From Sphaerothrix epifaneia (GTDB lineage Bacteria; Cyanobacteriota; Cyanobacteriia; Phormidesmidales; Phormidesmidaceae), in contig NZ_JBHZOL010000100.1 of the NCBI RefSeq assembly GCF_042788235.1, forward strand, positions 1-64,000: 64,000 nt of DNA, in the 5' to 3' direction. The translations under genes and the position numbers were made by a program. The notes below the pieces were generated by a model. That model searched no databases and had not been told where the DNA came from. It saw only the letters and a program-made list of their open reading frames with translations. This document shows, one piece after another, positions 1 through 9,792 of the stretch; the first letter of the stretch is position 1; every line of letters begins with the position of its first letter.

Positions 1-1328
1 GCTGGGTCTAAAAAGCGGTGCGCTTCTTCGATGGTGATCATGAGCTGCTGGGGGCGATCGCTGGGATTTTTGGTTTGCAAAAAGCGATCGGCCTTGCGCA
101 CATAGCTGGCGTGAATGCGGCGAGCAATCACATTGGTTGCCAGCATGTAGGACAGCATATTTGACTGAGAACCAAACTCCACCACCACATGCTTGCCAGC
201 GTCTAGCGTTTCCAAAATTTGCCCCACATAGTTGTGCGGGCAGGTATGGCGCAAATACTTTAAGTCACTCAAGCGCGTTAGCTTGCGTTGCAGCGCCATA
301 ATCGAAGATTTGCTCCCCATTTTGGTTTCGCAAAATTCCTGAATTTCTTCGTTTGTCATCGTCAGCAAGCGATTAATCCAGGCTTTACCAAACTCGTTGC
401 GCAAGATAATGGCGTTTTCTAAACTAGCTTCTGAAAGATTGAGTTCACCCCGCACCAGCATCAAATCTTCTACATCAATTTGGTCAAAGCTAATGTAGAG
501 TTCTTGGGCGTCGCGGACGCCGCGCCGCTTAGTAGCTTCGGGGTCGAGGGTAAAAATCTGCACCTGCCCCGGAAAAAGCTGCCGGAGTCCTTTGACGGTG
601 CTAAAGCGCTTGCCTTCGCTGACGGCCTCCCAGCCATATTCAGAGTGCATGTCAAAAATTAAATTGACCGCTGCTTGTTTGCGAATAATGCCAGACAGCA
701 GCAGCCGGGTCAGAAACGACTTGCCCGTACCCGATTTACCAAAAATGCCGTTGCTCCGCTCGACAAAGCGATCGAGATCCAGACAAATAGGCACCTCCAT
801 ATCAATGGGCTGGCCGATCGAAAAATTGCGGCGATGGGGGTCATCTTCCCAGCCAAACACCGCCCGAAAATCGCGCTCAGAGGCGTCATAGACCTGGCTA
901 AAGTGCCCTGGAATGGTTTTAACTGGCAGCAGCTCCATGTCGGCGCTGCTTTGCGCCTGGTAAGAAGCCAGCCCGTTACGGCTTGGGCTGGGCTGGGCGG
1001 CTGCAGGGCTGCTAGATGTGGTCTGCAGCGGTTTGGGCGTAAACATCAGCATGGGCGTTAGATCAATCGTGCCGTAGGTGCCTGTCCCGGCTAAGACCTG
1101 CTGCAAAAACTGATTGCTGGGTTCTGGCGGGTTCGCTAAAATTCGCTGGCTAGCGGTGCCCAATGCAATATCGGTCAGCATGCAGAAAAAACGCGATCGC
1201 GCCCCCTGCACCACTAGAAACTTGCCTACCCGCATCTCTTCTACCAAAACATCTGGATGCAGGCGCACTTCTAGCCCCTGACTCAGGGAACCTTGAATCA
1301 CTGACCCTAATGGCTTATCGAGTTCCAT
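1..1328 (-). CDS. HerA/DUF87-type P-loop ATPase, 3' end cut by window edge
   Basis: The reading frame runs without a stop from an ATG at 1328 to the left window edge, giving about 442 residues with the C-terminus missing. A Walker A motif (GKSGTGKS) lies near residues 196-203. A Walker B-like segment (MITIEEAHRF) lies near residue 430, just before the edge. The N-terminal part resembles the beta-barrel (HAS-barrel) that precedes HerA-type ATPases, followed by a Pro/Ser linker near residues 95-120. HerA and DUF87 ATPases are hexameric motors that usually act in DNA end processing or DNA pumping; the cellular role of this cyanobacterial member is inferred only. No nuclease gene (NurA) is visible, because the downstream side is outside the window. 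Family call is good, function uncertain. Confidence 0.8.
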   Translation of the reverse strand, partial: MELDKPLGSVIQGSLSQGLEVRLHPDVLVEEMRVGKFLVVQGARSRFFCMLTDIALGTASQRILANPPEPSNQFLQQVLAGTGTYGTIDLTPMLMFTPKPLQTTSSSPAAAQPSPSRNGLASYQAQSSADMELLPVKTIPGHFSQVYDASERDFRAVFGWEDDPHRRNFSIGQPIDMEVPICLDLDRFVERSNGIFGKSGTGKSFLTRLLLSGIIRKQAAVNLIFDMHSEYGWEAVSEGKRFSTVKGLRQLFPGQVQIFTLDPEATKRRGVRDAQELYISFDQIDVEDLMLVRGELNLSEASLENAIILRNEFGKAWINRLLTMTNEEIQEFCETKMGSKSSIMALQRKLTRLSDLKYLRHTCPHNYVGQILETLDAGKHVVVEFGSQSNMLSYMLATNVIARRIHASYVRKADRFLQTKNPSDRPQQLMITIEEAHRFLDP

Positions 1329-1369
1329 AGCCCTGCTAAAACGCTCAATGCTTGCAGCTATGGTAACTT

Positions 1370-1396
1370 GAGAACTGCTTTAATACATTAGTTCTC
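1370..1396. promoter_or_regulatory. Inverted repeat upstream of the HerA-like ATPase
   Basis: A GAGAACT half-site at 1370-1376 is mirrored by AGTTCTC at 1390-1396 across a 13-base AT-rich spacer. It sits 42 bases upstream of the HerA-like start codon, where an operator or an RNA hairpin in the leader could act. No known regulator is assigned. It could be chance. Confidence 0.3.
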
Positions 1397-1563
1397 TAAG
1401 AAAGTCTGACAATCATAGCCAAAAGGCAGAGCAGCCAACCGCACAAAAGGCAGGCACAAAACGCTTAAAGCGACTCGCGCTGGGCTATGCCTCTTGGAGG
1501 GTTTGCCGCTCTGCGCTGGTTCAAAACCGATGCAAAACAGACCGTTTCATCTAGAACGAGAAG

Positions 1564-2100
1564 CTAGAACTGGAAGCCGACGCCCCCCTGGAGCGACAAA
1601 GCCGCGCCGCCGCCATCGCGATAGGCATCGAAAGCAATAATAGCGTTGCCAAAGACAACCATGTTGCTGTTGGGCAAGGCATAGTCAATCCCAGGCTGAA
1701 TGACAAAGGCGGTTTGATCCCCGACTGGTGAGGGTTCGTCGCCATCGGCCACAAAAGAAACCCCCGCGCCCACGTAAGCATCTGTCTGCCAGTTGAGCGG
1801 AAAGTCATAAGACACCGTAGGGACAAAAGCGCTAGAGTCTCCAAATAGCAGCGCCTGACCCCGGATAGAAATAGGCGACTCTAATAACCGATAGCGTCCT
1901 GCAATCACGCCAGAAAAATTGTCGCCATCGCCGTCATTGTCTTCCGTCAGACCCACGGCGACGCCTACACCAATATAGCTACCATAAGCTGCCTGGGCTT
2001 TGGCAGGAGCAGCCTCTGCCAGGGTTAGGGCGCTGGCGATCGCGGTACTGGTGAGGGCAACTGTGCCAAAACCGGAAACCCAACGTTGACTACTTTTCAT
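1564..2100 (-). CDS. Small outer-membrane beta-barrel-like protein
   Basis: A 178-residue protein with an N-terminal signal peptide: a basic start, a hydrophobic core to about residue 30, and an AKA-like cleavage site near residue 35. The mature part alternates short amphipathic strands with Gly/Asp-rich turns, including a DNDGDGDN loop near residues 54-61. It ends in GVGFQF, and a terminal phenylalanine is typical of BAM-inserted barrels. Length and pattern suggest an 8-stranded OmpA/OmpW-like barrel in the outer membrane. No catalytic motif is visible and the specific function is unknown. It is transcribed toward the HerA-like gene with a gap of 235 bases. Confidence 0.65.
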   Translation of the reverse strand: MKSSQRWVSGFGTVALTSTAIASALTLAEAAPAKAQAAYGSYIGVGVAVGLTEDNDGDGDNFSGVIAGRYRLLESPISIRGQALLFGDSSAFVPTVSYDFPLNWQTDAYVGAGVSFVADGDEPSPVGDQTAFVIQPGIDYALPNSNMVVFGNAIIAFDAYRDGGGAALSLQGGVGFQF

Positions 2101-2312
2101 CTGCTTTACTCCTCACAAAATGCCGCCCGATTGGGAAACTGTGGTTTACAATTTTCAAGCCACTGCCGACTTAGGGAGAATAGCAGGCTGCGCGATCGCA
2201 ACCTGGTAATTAGCCCCACCCCAGCAAGATTAGGCTTGATTTACGGGTTCATTCAAACAAATACCTGGAGTTTAGCAGGAAAATTGTGATTAATTGTTAC
2301 GAAATCGCTGAA

Positions 2313-5300
2313 TCAGCCCGTATTTCTCATACCTGCTGCAATCCCGTTGATCGTCAACAAAGCGCCGCGCAAGAGTTCGCCACGGCTATAGCGCGATCGA
2401 ATAATTCCAGACGCCGCGCTGTCTCGATGCTGGCGCAGCCGCTTGATTAGCGACACTTGCAAAAAGCCGAGCGGCACAATCGTACCGTTGCGCAACTGCA
2501 CAGATCGCTGTAGCTCCGGATCGCCATCAAGCAGCTTGTGGTGCCCGGTAATTTGTAAAACCAGGCTCCGGGTGAGGTGAAATTCTTTAGCGATCGTTTC
2601 AAACATGGCCTGAAAGCGTTCGCGATTGTCAGGATGGGTTAGCTCCTGGACATAATGTTCGGCAATTTGCAAATCGACCTTAGCTAGGGTCATCTCGACC
2701 TTAGAAATCACCATCTTGAAGAAAGGCCACTTGTGGTAGAAATAGCGCAATAGCTTCAGGTGTTCTTCTGGCTCTTGCGCCAAAAATTCTTCTAAGGCTG
2801 TGCCAACCCCATACCAAGACGGCAGCAGAAAGCGGGTTTGCGTCCAGCTAAACACCCAGGGAATCGCTCTCAAGCCAGCTAAATCTTTTTTACCACTCTT
2901 GCGCCGCGCCGGACGAGAGCTAATCTGTAGCTGGCTAATTTCCTCAATCGGTGTTACCTGGTGAAAAAACTCAACCAGGTCAGGCTGTTCGTAAATTAGT
3001 TCTCGGTAGTGGCAGCGGGCACGGTGAGCCAACTCCTCCATAATTTCGTTCCAGGGCTTAATCTCATCGAAGCTGTTGTTCAATAAGCTGGCCTGAATGA
3101 CAGCCGTTGCCACGGTTTCTAGGTTGTATAGAGCCAAGTCTGGCAAATTGTACTTAGAAGCCAGCACCTCGCCTTGCTCGGTAATTTTGATGCGGCCTTT
3201 AATGCTGCGTCCGGGTTGCGCCAAAATTGCTTCGTAAGCGGGGCCACCGCCACGCCCGACTGAACCGCCCCGGCCATGAAAAATACGTAGAGCGAAGCCA
3301 CCATAAGTATCGGCAACTGCTTGCAAGGCTTGCTGAGCTTTGTGAATTTCCCAATTACTGCTGAGAAACCCAGAGTCTTTGTTGCTGTCGGAGTAGCCCA
3401 GCATCACCTCTTGCAGCGGTGTCGTGGCCTGCTCAGCTTTGGCCGCTTCATAGCCCCCGCGTAGCATAGCTGCATATAACGGCAGCTCAAACAACTGCTG
3501 CATCACATGAGGAGCGCGTTGTAAGTCTTCGACGGTTTCAAACAAGGGCACTGGCTGAATAGCCGATTCTCCCGTGGTGGGATCATAAAGGCCAGCTTCT
3601 TTAGCTAGCAGTAAGACTTCTAGCAGGTCACTGACATGATGGCTCATGCTAATGACGTAGCTACGAATAATGCGGTTGCCAAATTCCTGGTGTAGCTTGC
3701 GCACCATTCGAAAGGTTTCAACGGTTTCGCAGGTTTTGTCTGAAAAGGGTAGCTCTCCTGGAATCAGCGGTCGCCGAGTTTTTAACTCTTGCGTTAGCCA
3801 AGCTGTTTTTTCAGCTTCAGACAGGTCATTGTAAGGCTTGGGCAAAATCTGCAAATAAGCCGTAATTTCGTCTAAAGCATCGGAGTGGCAAGAGCTTTCT
3901 TGGCGAATATCGAGCTGGGCTAGGTTAAAGCCATAAATTTCAACCTGGCAAATCAGATTTTCTAGTTCTTGGCAGACCAGCCCGGTTTCTTTGAGGTTGC
4001 GCTGGATTAAGCGCAGTTCGCCTAAGAAGTCGTCGCCAGATTGATAGAGGGTGGCCGGATTAAGCTTGACTTGCTGTTCTTGCAGGTAACCGCCTTGATA
4101 AAGCTGCTGACTGCGATCGCGAGTGTTTTCCAAGCGCTGCTGAATATACGCTAGCTTTAAGCGATAGGGTTCTTGCCGAAACCGAATGGCCAAGCTGTCG
4201 TAGACTTCTGGCAGCTTCACTTGATCTTGTTCTAGAGACTCTAATAGTTCTGGCAAGACTTCGCTCCAGTGCAGCGAAAGACTGAGCAACTGGATGAGAT
4301 GGCGAACCGAGCCAATATACTTGTCTAAAACCAGGTTGCGCTGATAGCAAGCAGTGCGCCAGGTAACCTCAGGCGTGACGGAAGGATTGCCATCGCGATC
4401 AGAGCCGACCCACGAGCCAAACCGACAAAAATCATAGCGAGGCGGCTGGAGCGACGGAAAGGTTGAACTGAGCGTCCGTTTGATCCGCTGATAGAGTTTA
4501 GGAATGGCTTCAAACAGCACCACGTCGAAGTAGTGAAGCGTGTAGTCAACTTCGTCGAGTACGGAAGGCTTAAACTGATGGAGTTCGTCGGTGCGCCACC
4601 ACAACCGAATTTCTTCTGTGAGCTGATCGCGCAAATCTTCTACATCCCAGGAGGTTGCTAAGCCAATGGAGCTAGCCCGCTCGTCGGCTTGATCAAGCTG
4701 GCGCAAAATGTCCGAAATGCGCCGCTGCTTGTCCCGAATGGTATGGCGCACAATTTCGGTGGGATGGGCGGTAAAAACAAGCTGCACATCTAAATCGTTG
4801 ACCAGCTTTTGAATCAGCTGCGGCGGCACATTTAGCCGTTTGAGGGTGGGAAACAGCCAGTGAAACGTGCCTGATTTGCGGCGGTTGGATTGCCAGTCAG
4901 GCAGGCTGTGGGCTAAGACGTCGGCTTGTAAGCTGCGGGGCGGATGCTCTAAATGACCGCTGTTTTCTAAAGCATTGGCGGCTGTTTCTTGCACACCAAT
5001 CGTGTTACCCGCAAGCGAAAGCTCTGCATTTTCGTAGTCGTTTTGGTACTGAAGCTGCTGACCCCGCTGCTCGTAGTGCTGCTCAACGATGTTGATCAGC
5101 TGAAAATAAAGCGCAAACGAACGCGCCGCGCGAATAGCGTCGTTGAGGTCTAATCGTTCAATAACGTCAAGAACGCTCCCTTCCAGCGCTCTGGCAACTT
5201 GGCCATCGGGGGCGCAAATGCGTCGTAGCTGGCGCAACAACTCAACGGATTCTTCCCCACACTCCTGCTGTAAAACGCGTTCCCATAAGTCTTCTACCAT

Positions 5301-5420
5301 CTTCAGCCGATGGCGCAAGAACAAGTCATAGGTTGGCTCTGTAGCCACGACATCATCGGCCACGCGGGTAGCCGTGTTTGATGGAAAAGGAGTATCAGAA
5401 GGATGGAGGGTCGAACTCAT
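2313..5420 (-). CDS. ppc: Phosphoenolpyruvate carboxylase
   Basis: A 1035-residue PEP carboxylase, which adds bicarbonate to PEP to give oxaloacetate and phosphate. This cytosolic reaction refills the incomplete TCA cycle and feeds aspartate synthesis. The catalytic histidine motif TAHPTE is near residues 214-219. The glycine-rich loop FHGRGGSVGRGGGP is near residue 712, and the protein ends in the family's conserved MRNTG. Its length matches cyanobacterial PEPCs, which carry an N-terminal extension relative to the 883-residue E. coli enzyme. The plant-type N-terminal phosphorylation motif is absent. The start is the ATG at 5420. It is transcribed alone; the next gene downstream begins 212 bases later. 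Confidence 0.98.
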   Translation of the reverse strand: MSSTLHPSDTPFPSNTATRVADDVVATEPTYDLFLRHRLKMVEDLWERVLQQECGEESVELLRQLRRICAPDGQVARALEGSVLDVIERLDLNDAIRAARSFALYFQLINIVEQHYEQRGQQLQYQNDYENAELSLAGNTIGVQETAANALENSGHLEHPPRSLQADVLAHSLPDWQSNRRKSGTFHWLFPTLKRLNVPPQLIQKLVNDLDVQLVFTAHPTEIVRHTIRDKQRRISDILRQLDQADERASSIGLATSWDVEDLRDQLTEEIRLWWRTDELHQFKPSVLDEVDYTLHYFDVVLFEAIPKLYQRIKRTLSSTFPSLQPPRYDFCRFGSWVGSDRDGNPSVTPEVTWRTACYQRNLVLDKYIGSVRHLIQLLSLSLHWSEVLPELLESLEQDQVKLPEVYDSLAIRFRQEPYRLKLAYIQQRLENTRDRSQQLYQGGYLQEQQVKLNPATLYQSGDDFLGELRLIQRNLKETGLVCQELENLICQVEIYGFNLAQLDIRQESSCHSDALDEITAYLQILPKPYNDLSEAEKTAWLTQELKTRRPLIPGELPFSDKTCETVETFRMVRKLHQEFGNRIIRSYVISMSHHVSDLLEVLLLAKEAGLYDPTTGESAIQPVPLFETVEDLQRAPHVMQQLFELPLYAAMLRGGYEAAKAEQATTPLQEVMLGYSDSNKDSGFLSSNWEIHKAQQALQAVADTYGGFALRIFHGRGGSVGRGGGPAYEAILAQPGRSIKGRIKITEQGEVLASKYNLPDLALYNLETVATAVIQASLLNNSFDEIKPWNEIMEELAHRARCHYRELIYEQPDLVEFFHQVTPIEEISQLQISSRPARRKSGKKDLAGLRAIPWVFSWTQTRFLLPSWYGVGTALEEFLAQEPEEHLKLLRYFYHKWPFFKMVISKVEMTLAKVDLQIAEHYVQELTHPDNRERFQAMFETIAKEFHLTRSLVLQITGHHKLLDGDPELQRSVQLRNGTIVPLGFLQVSLIKRLRQHRDSAASGIIRSRYSRGELLRGALLTINGIAAGMRNTG

Positions 5421-5648
5421 GAAAGGTATTTAGCTTTTTCTTGGATGACACTCGAAACGACGTAACGATTTTTAGTCAGGAAGGGCCACCGATGGGGCAA
5501 CACTTGGCGGCTAGCGAGCAAATCCAGTGAGGTTGAAAGTTGCAGAAGCTAACCTTACTGTCTCAGCCTTCAACCGTGAAGACAAGAGGCTGCGCAACGA
5601 AAATCGTCCCTAGCGATCGCCGGAACCTTCTAGAGCGTTTTGCCGGGG

Positions 5649-5930
5649 CTATTCGGGTTTGAGCTGCTCATCATCTTTGGCTTCTAAATTGGAGCGACTG
5701 AGGACAGGCAGGCGATCGCCGCGAAAAAGCTCTTCACTCGCTAGGCCAAGCTGTTGGCTAAATTCACTCAGCGCCCGACTGCCCACAATGGCGAGTAAGA
5801 CCGGAGCCGTTGCCAGACTGACTAGCCAGTTTGAAGCGGACGGCAGTGGGCTAGCCTCGCGATAGCGCTGGGTCTGCTCGCTACCGGGTGGTTTAGCAGT
5901 CGTGGTTTCGCCTGACTGGGCAAACATCAT
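5649..5930 (-). CDS. Small single-span membrane protein, unknown function
   Basis: A 93-residue protein with a polar Thr/Pro/Arg-rich N-terminus, one hydrophobic stretch near residues 34-53, and a charged C-terminal tail rich in Glu, Asp and Lys. It lies upstream of ppc on the same strand, with 228 bases between them. No family motif is recognised. A plus-strand frame at 5659-5865 overlaps it but has no better support. The gene is plausible because its charge and hydrophobicity pattern looks like a real membrane anchor, but it is unproven. Confidence 0.45.
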   Translation of the reverse strand: MMFAQSGETTTAKPPGSEQTQRYREASPLPSASNWLVSLATAPVLLAIVGSRALSEFSQQLGLASEELFRGDRLPVLSRSNLEAKDDEQLKPE

Positions 5931-6615
5931 GGTGTAGATAGGCAGATAAGCGGGGTTATTGCTCGATCATATAGGCAGATGCCAGATTTCCTCTATTCCT
6001 GTTCCAATTCCTTCAACATTGGGTCTGAGCAGTTCATCAGGGGTCAACCTGCACTCAACTCCCAGCTAATTTGGCCGGAGCGAACGAGGTCGATGGGGCA
6101 AGTGAGACTCGTTATCCTAGATTTATAGAGAGGCAAGGGCAACGGCTTAACGAGGGGGTGGCATCAGTGAACCTCAACAACAGCGGGCATAGCCAGGTAG
6201 TGACAACCTCCCCACCCTCAAAACAGGTTTGGGCAGGGCTACTGGGGGACGCGGTGGCAGCTAATCAACCAGATCTATCGTCAAGATAGGGCAAAAGGCC
6301 AAAGCGTCCGACTTTGAGCGTTTTTGAGTAAAGCGCCTCTTTAAAAGTTTTAGACGATGATTCTCAAGTTTTCTGTTATCCTGCGTATACTTTTGTAGCT
6401 ATAAGCGCTAAATTTGCCCAACTGGGTTGAAATTCTAGAGCTGGTTGCTAATGATTGCAGGCATCTACAGGAACTTAATCAATCTGTTTGCCTGAACAGT
6501 CGTGAAGTATTTTAGTTAAGGATTGCTAAAACTAAAGCTCAATTAGATGAATGGGCTGCTATTGAGAACGTTTGGTAGGTTGAAGTTCCCCATGATTTAG
6601 GGATTCTAGAGTCGC
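5931..6615. other. Long intergenic region between divergent genes
   Basis: This 685-base stretch separates the small membrane protein (minus) from the DUF1574 gene (plus). A 72-codon frame at 6071-6289 has a non-ATG start, no clear ribosome site and low-complexity content, so it is not called. A TATACT hexamer at 6386-6391 could be a -10 element, but no matching -35 is visible. I see no RNA gene or repeat here. Confidence 0.5.
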
Positions 6616-9600
6616 ATGGTTAGCAAGCAACGTCTGACGCCTCATCTGGAAACCGATCTAACCCAGCTAAATGCTTGGTTACAAAAGGCGATCGCCCAGC
6701 CTCAGGCCAAGCTCCAACTCAAGCTGCGCGGGAATATTCTGCATGTTCTCTGTGTAACGCCCGCTGCTCTGGAGCGAGAAACAACCCTGCTGCGACTGGT
6801 GCAAGCGCTTTTAGAAGAAGCGTTTAAGACGCTGCTAAGCGATAGCTACCCCAATATTTATCAGCTTTATTTCTATAGCCGCAGCAGCCAGCAGTCTGAG
6901 CCAGCCTGGAGCGCCCCTGTTTATCTCAATCGGCTCGAAAAACATCTGGTACAGCTTACCGAACCGTTGCGGCCTGATTTGGCGGGGGCGCTTTTGGGCG
7001 AGTCTAGCGAAGATGCTACCCAGGCGTTGAGTAACGCCATTGTTCTATCTAATCTCAGCTTGGCTCGCAAAGGAGACCCAGAGGCGATCGCTCGCTACTT
7101 AAGCCAGACGTTGAGCCGTTTGGGCATTGGCGTTTGGGTGAGTATTCGAGCCATTCCGGGTCAGGGGCAGCCATTGGCGCGCGCCGTGACGGCGCACCAC
7201 GACGACCCGGATCATCCTGCCGTAGCGCCAGGAGCCATTCCCCGCTTATGGATTTTGTGTGAAGCCGCCTACAGCCCCGATCCTAACCTAGTCGCCGAAC
7301 CCACGGCGCAACAGCTTCGCCACCTCAAACTGACCCAGTTTCAAGACGCAGTCATTTTGGTGCAGGTACAGGGAGAACACCAGCCTGACTGGGTTTTGCG
7401 GGTAGATTTAACTCCCCGCGAAGAAATGCTGCGGGACTGGGCAAGATGGGGAGATGCAGAAGCGATCGCCTGCTTAGTTGAGCAAACGTTAGCTCCTTTG
7501 GCGATCGCCACTCGCACCGAGCTAAAATCCACCAGTCTTCATATTCTCTGTCAAAGCACGGAGGCGTCGTCACCAGCCGTTCCTCAGCAAGCTGTGGTGG
7601 TGGAGGCGCTCACGGCACTGTTAAGCGGGCTAGCGCCTCAAGGCATTTTTCGGGCGCTGGTATACGGGCAAGACGTTCATCAAGACGCCCCCGATTGGAT
7701 TCACTGCCTGGATTTACCCGCTCAAGAACACCCGGCTTTAGCCGCATCAACGGCGATTCTGGCTCAACAGGGCGATTTGCCCGCCTTAGCCTTTACCCTC
7801 ACCCGCAAACTCAATCCCCACTTAGAAAACAAGCTAGCAACCGGAGGAATTCGGGTGCAACTGCTGGTCAAAGACAAGCTGCTGCATGTGATGTTAGAGG
7901 CTCCCGTGTGTCCGCCGCAGCGACTCGCCACCCGCCACTTAGCGCCCTATTTGCGCCAGCTTGACTTAGAAGGGATTGAAGGCATTCGGCTTTACGGGCG
8001 ACGCGCCGGACAAAAGCAGCCAACCTGGCATTATGGCAAAGATTTTCAAAGCCGCGATCGCGTAGTGCCCAAAGCCGTGCCTGAGTTTGCCGCCTCAGAA
8101 GCTTACCTTGGTGACTTGCTGGCAACGTCTGATCAGGCGATTGACTTCTCCGAAGAAGATACCGAAAGCCTCTGGGCAGCGCTTTACGATAGCTGGCAGC
8201 AAATTGGGCTGACAGCGCGGAACCTGCTGTTTCAAACCCAGCTCTTTGAACCCAGCCACGATGTTTTAGCGACTGAAACCCCTCAGTTACCCGCAACGAG
8301 CAGCCCCAAAGTGGCTCTAGTCTGGGGAACCGTAGGGCTATTACTGGTTTTGCAAACCGATTGGCTGCTCGGTCAAATTCTCAATCCGCCGCGCCATCCG
8401 GCAGCGGCAGAAGCCATGCCCCCCCTGCCTGATCTAGCGCTATCTGCCGAGCCAGAACCCCTGCCTACACCCCCCGCCGAAGAAGCTCTAGTTGATGACG
8501 AATGGGCAGAAATTAAATTTGGCCGCCAAGCTGACGAACCGCCCCCTGAAAGCTTGGCCGCAGATGGGTTTATTGATTTTGGTGGGGGCGAAACTTTTTC
8601 TGAAGAAAATTTGGCAGCGGGTTCAGAGGCCGATCGCCTGCTGGTGACGCCCAACACTTTGCTGAGCCAATCGCCTTTTCCTTCTTTTAGAAGCCAGCAA
8701 TTAGACGAAAAGCTAGCGCTTTACTACCAGCGTTTACAAGCGTCTGGCCCCCCGGAAGTTTTGGTCGTAGGGAGTTCGCGGGCTTTGCGAGGGGTTGATC
8801 CGGCTGCTCTAGAGCGATCGCTCCAAGCGCTGGGTTATTCGGATGTCAACATTTTTAATTTTGGCGTTAATGGCTCAACCGCCCAGGTGGTAGACTTCAC
8901 CATTCGCCAGCTTTTACAGCCTGATCAGCTGCCCAAGCTGATTGTCTGGGCTGATGGCGCTAGAGCGTTCAACAGTGGTCGAGTCGATGTTACTTACAAC
9001 GGCATCACGGCTTCTGAAGGGTACCGCCAGTTGCAAATAGGTACGCTGCTACCCGATACGGCTGAACCCGATTTAGCAACCTCAGAAGCAACCGATACCG
9101 CCGAGCTAGCTCCCCCCCGTGTGTCTGTAACCAGTCTGCGAGAAAGCTATCAGACGGTCGATCGCTGGTTGAGTCAGCAGTTTGCGCAGTTGTCAGCCGC
9201 TCACAGCGATCGCGAACAGCTCAAAACGCAGCTACAACAGCTCTTTGCCCAATGGGATCCTCCCCTGCTAGCGGCCTTATCGGTTGCCGAAACAGATGAA
9301 AATCCAGACAATCTAGATGACCCAATGGCGCTGCCGGATGATACCGATTTGCTGGACTTTGACGGGTTTTTAGCGCTAACCGTACGCTTTAATCCAGCCA
9401 CCTACTACCAAGATCACGCCCGTGTCCCCGGCAACTACGACAGCGATTACGAAGATTTCCGGTTGCAAGGCCGTCAAGTACAGGCGTTAGAAAACTTACT
9501 GGCGTTTACGCAGCAGCAAAATATTCCGGTCGTTTTCGTTAATACGCCACTGACAGACGAGTATCTAGATCCACACCGGATGACAGCCGAGACTGAGTTT

Positions 9601-9792
9601 CAACGTTTTATGCTGGAGCTATCAGCCAGCCAAAACGGTTTTGTCTTTAGAGATTTGGGGCAACTCTGGCCTGAGCGTTATAGCTATTTCTCCGACCCCA
9701 GCCACCTCAATCGCTATGGCGCTTATCAGGTTTCCAATCGTTTGGCTCAAGATCCGATGATTCCTTGGCCGCGCCCCCAGATAGAGCCATGA
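6616..9792 (+). CDS. DUF1574-family protein with four N-terminal repeats, one TM segment and a periplasmic SGNH-like domain
   Basis: The protein has 1058 residues. About residues 1-495 hold four diverged copies of a roughly 110-130 residue module. Recurring features are a GD-x-EAIA helix start, a strand ending in LHVL or LHIL, a GI-x-x-I-x-LYG strand and a PDW...LDL end. One membrane span lies near residues 563-588, followed by a Pro/Glu-rich linker. The C-terminal part looks like an SGNH-type esterase fold: VVGSSRALRGVDP near residue 713 holds the candidate nucleophile serine, and SDPSHLN near residue 1026 holds the Asp/His pair. The next gene is an MBOAT acyltransferase joined by an ATGA overlap. 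By analogy with AlgI/AlgJ/AlgX pairs, this protein probably passes acyl groups to an extracellular polysaccharide. The N-terminal repeats would be cytoplasmic and have no assigned role. Confidence 0.75.
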   Translation: MVSKQRLTPHLETDLTQLNAWLQKAIAQPQAKLQLKLRGNILHVLCVTPAALERETTLLRLVQALLEEAFKTLLSDSYPNIYQLYFYSRSSQQSEPAWSAPVYLNRLEKHLVQLTEPLRPDLAGALLGESSEDATQALSNAIVLSNLSLARKGDPEAIARYLSQTLSRLGIGVWVSIRAIPGQGQPLARAVTAHHDDPDHPAVAPGAIPRLWILCEAAYSPDPNLVAEPTAQQLRHLKLTQFQDAVILVQVQGEHQPDWVLRVDLTPREEMLRDWARWGDAEAIACLVEQTLAPLAIATRTELKSTSLHILCQSTEASSPAVPQQAVVVEALTALLSGLAPQGIFRALVYGQDVHQDAPDWIHCLDLPAQEHPALAASTAILAQQGDLPALAFTLTRKLNPHLENKLATGGIRVQLLVKDKLLHVMLEAPVCPPQRLATRHLAPYLRQLDLEGIEGIRLYGRRAGQKQPTWHYGKDFQSRDRVVPKAVPEFAASEAYLGDLLATSDQAIDFSEEDTESLWAALYDSWQQIGLTARNLLFQTQLFEPSHDVLATETPQLPATSSPKVALVWGTVGLLLVLQTDWLLGQILNPPRHPAAAEAMPPLPDLALSAEPEPLPTPPAEEALVDDEWAEIKFGRQADEPPPESLAADGFIDFGGGETFSEENLAAGSEADRLLVTPNTLLSQSPFPSFRSQQLDEKLALYYQRLQASGPPEVLVVGSSRALRGVDPAALERSLQALGYSDVNIFNFGVNGSTAQVVDFTIRQLLQPDQLPKLIVWADGARAFNSGRVDVTYNGITASEGYRQLQIGTLLPDTAEPDLATSEATDTAELAPPRVSVTSLRESYQTVDRWLSQQFAQLSAAHSDREQLKTQLQQLFAQWDPPLLAALSVAETDENPDNLDDPMALPDDTDLLDFDGFLALTVRFNPATYYQDHARVPGNYDSDYEDFRLQGRQVQALENLLAFTQQQNIPVVFVNTPLTDEYLDPHRMTAETEFQRFMLELSASQNGFVFRDLGQLWPERYSYFSDPSHLNRYGAYQVSNRLAQDPMIPWPRPQIEP

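Noticed and set aside
6071..6289. 72-codon plus-strand frame in the long intergenic region
   Set aside because: It has a non-ATG start, no ribosome site and no family feature.
7868..8296. 142-codon minus-strand frame inside the DUF1574 gene
   Set aside because: It is the antisense of a well-supported coding region; its composition reflects the opposite strand.
9765..9788. Upstream TTG start for the MBOAT gene
   Set aside because: It lies inside the DUF1574 coding end; the ATGA overlap at 9789 is a normal coupled start and gives the expected membrane N-terminus.
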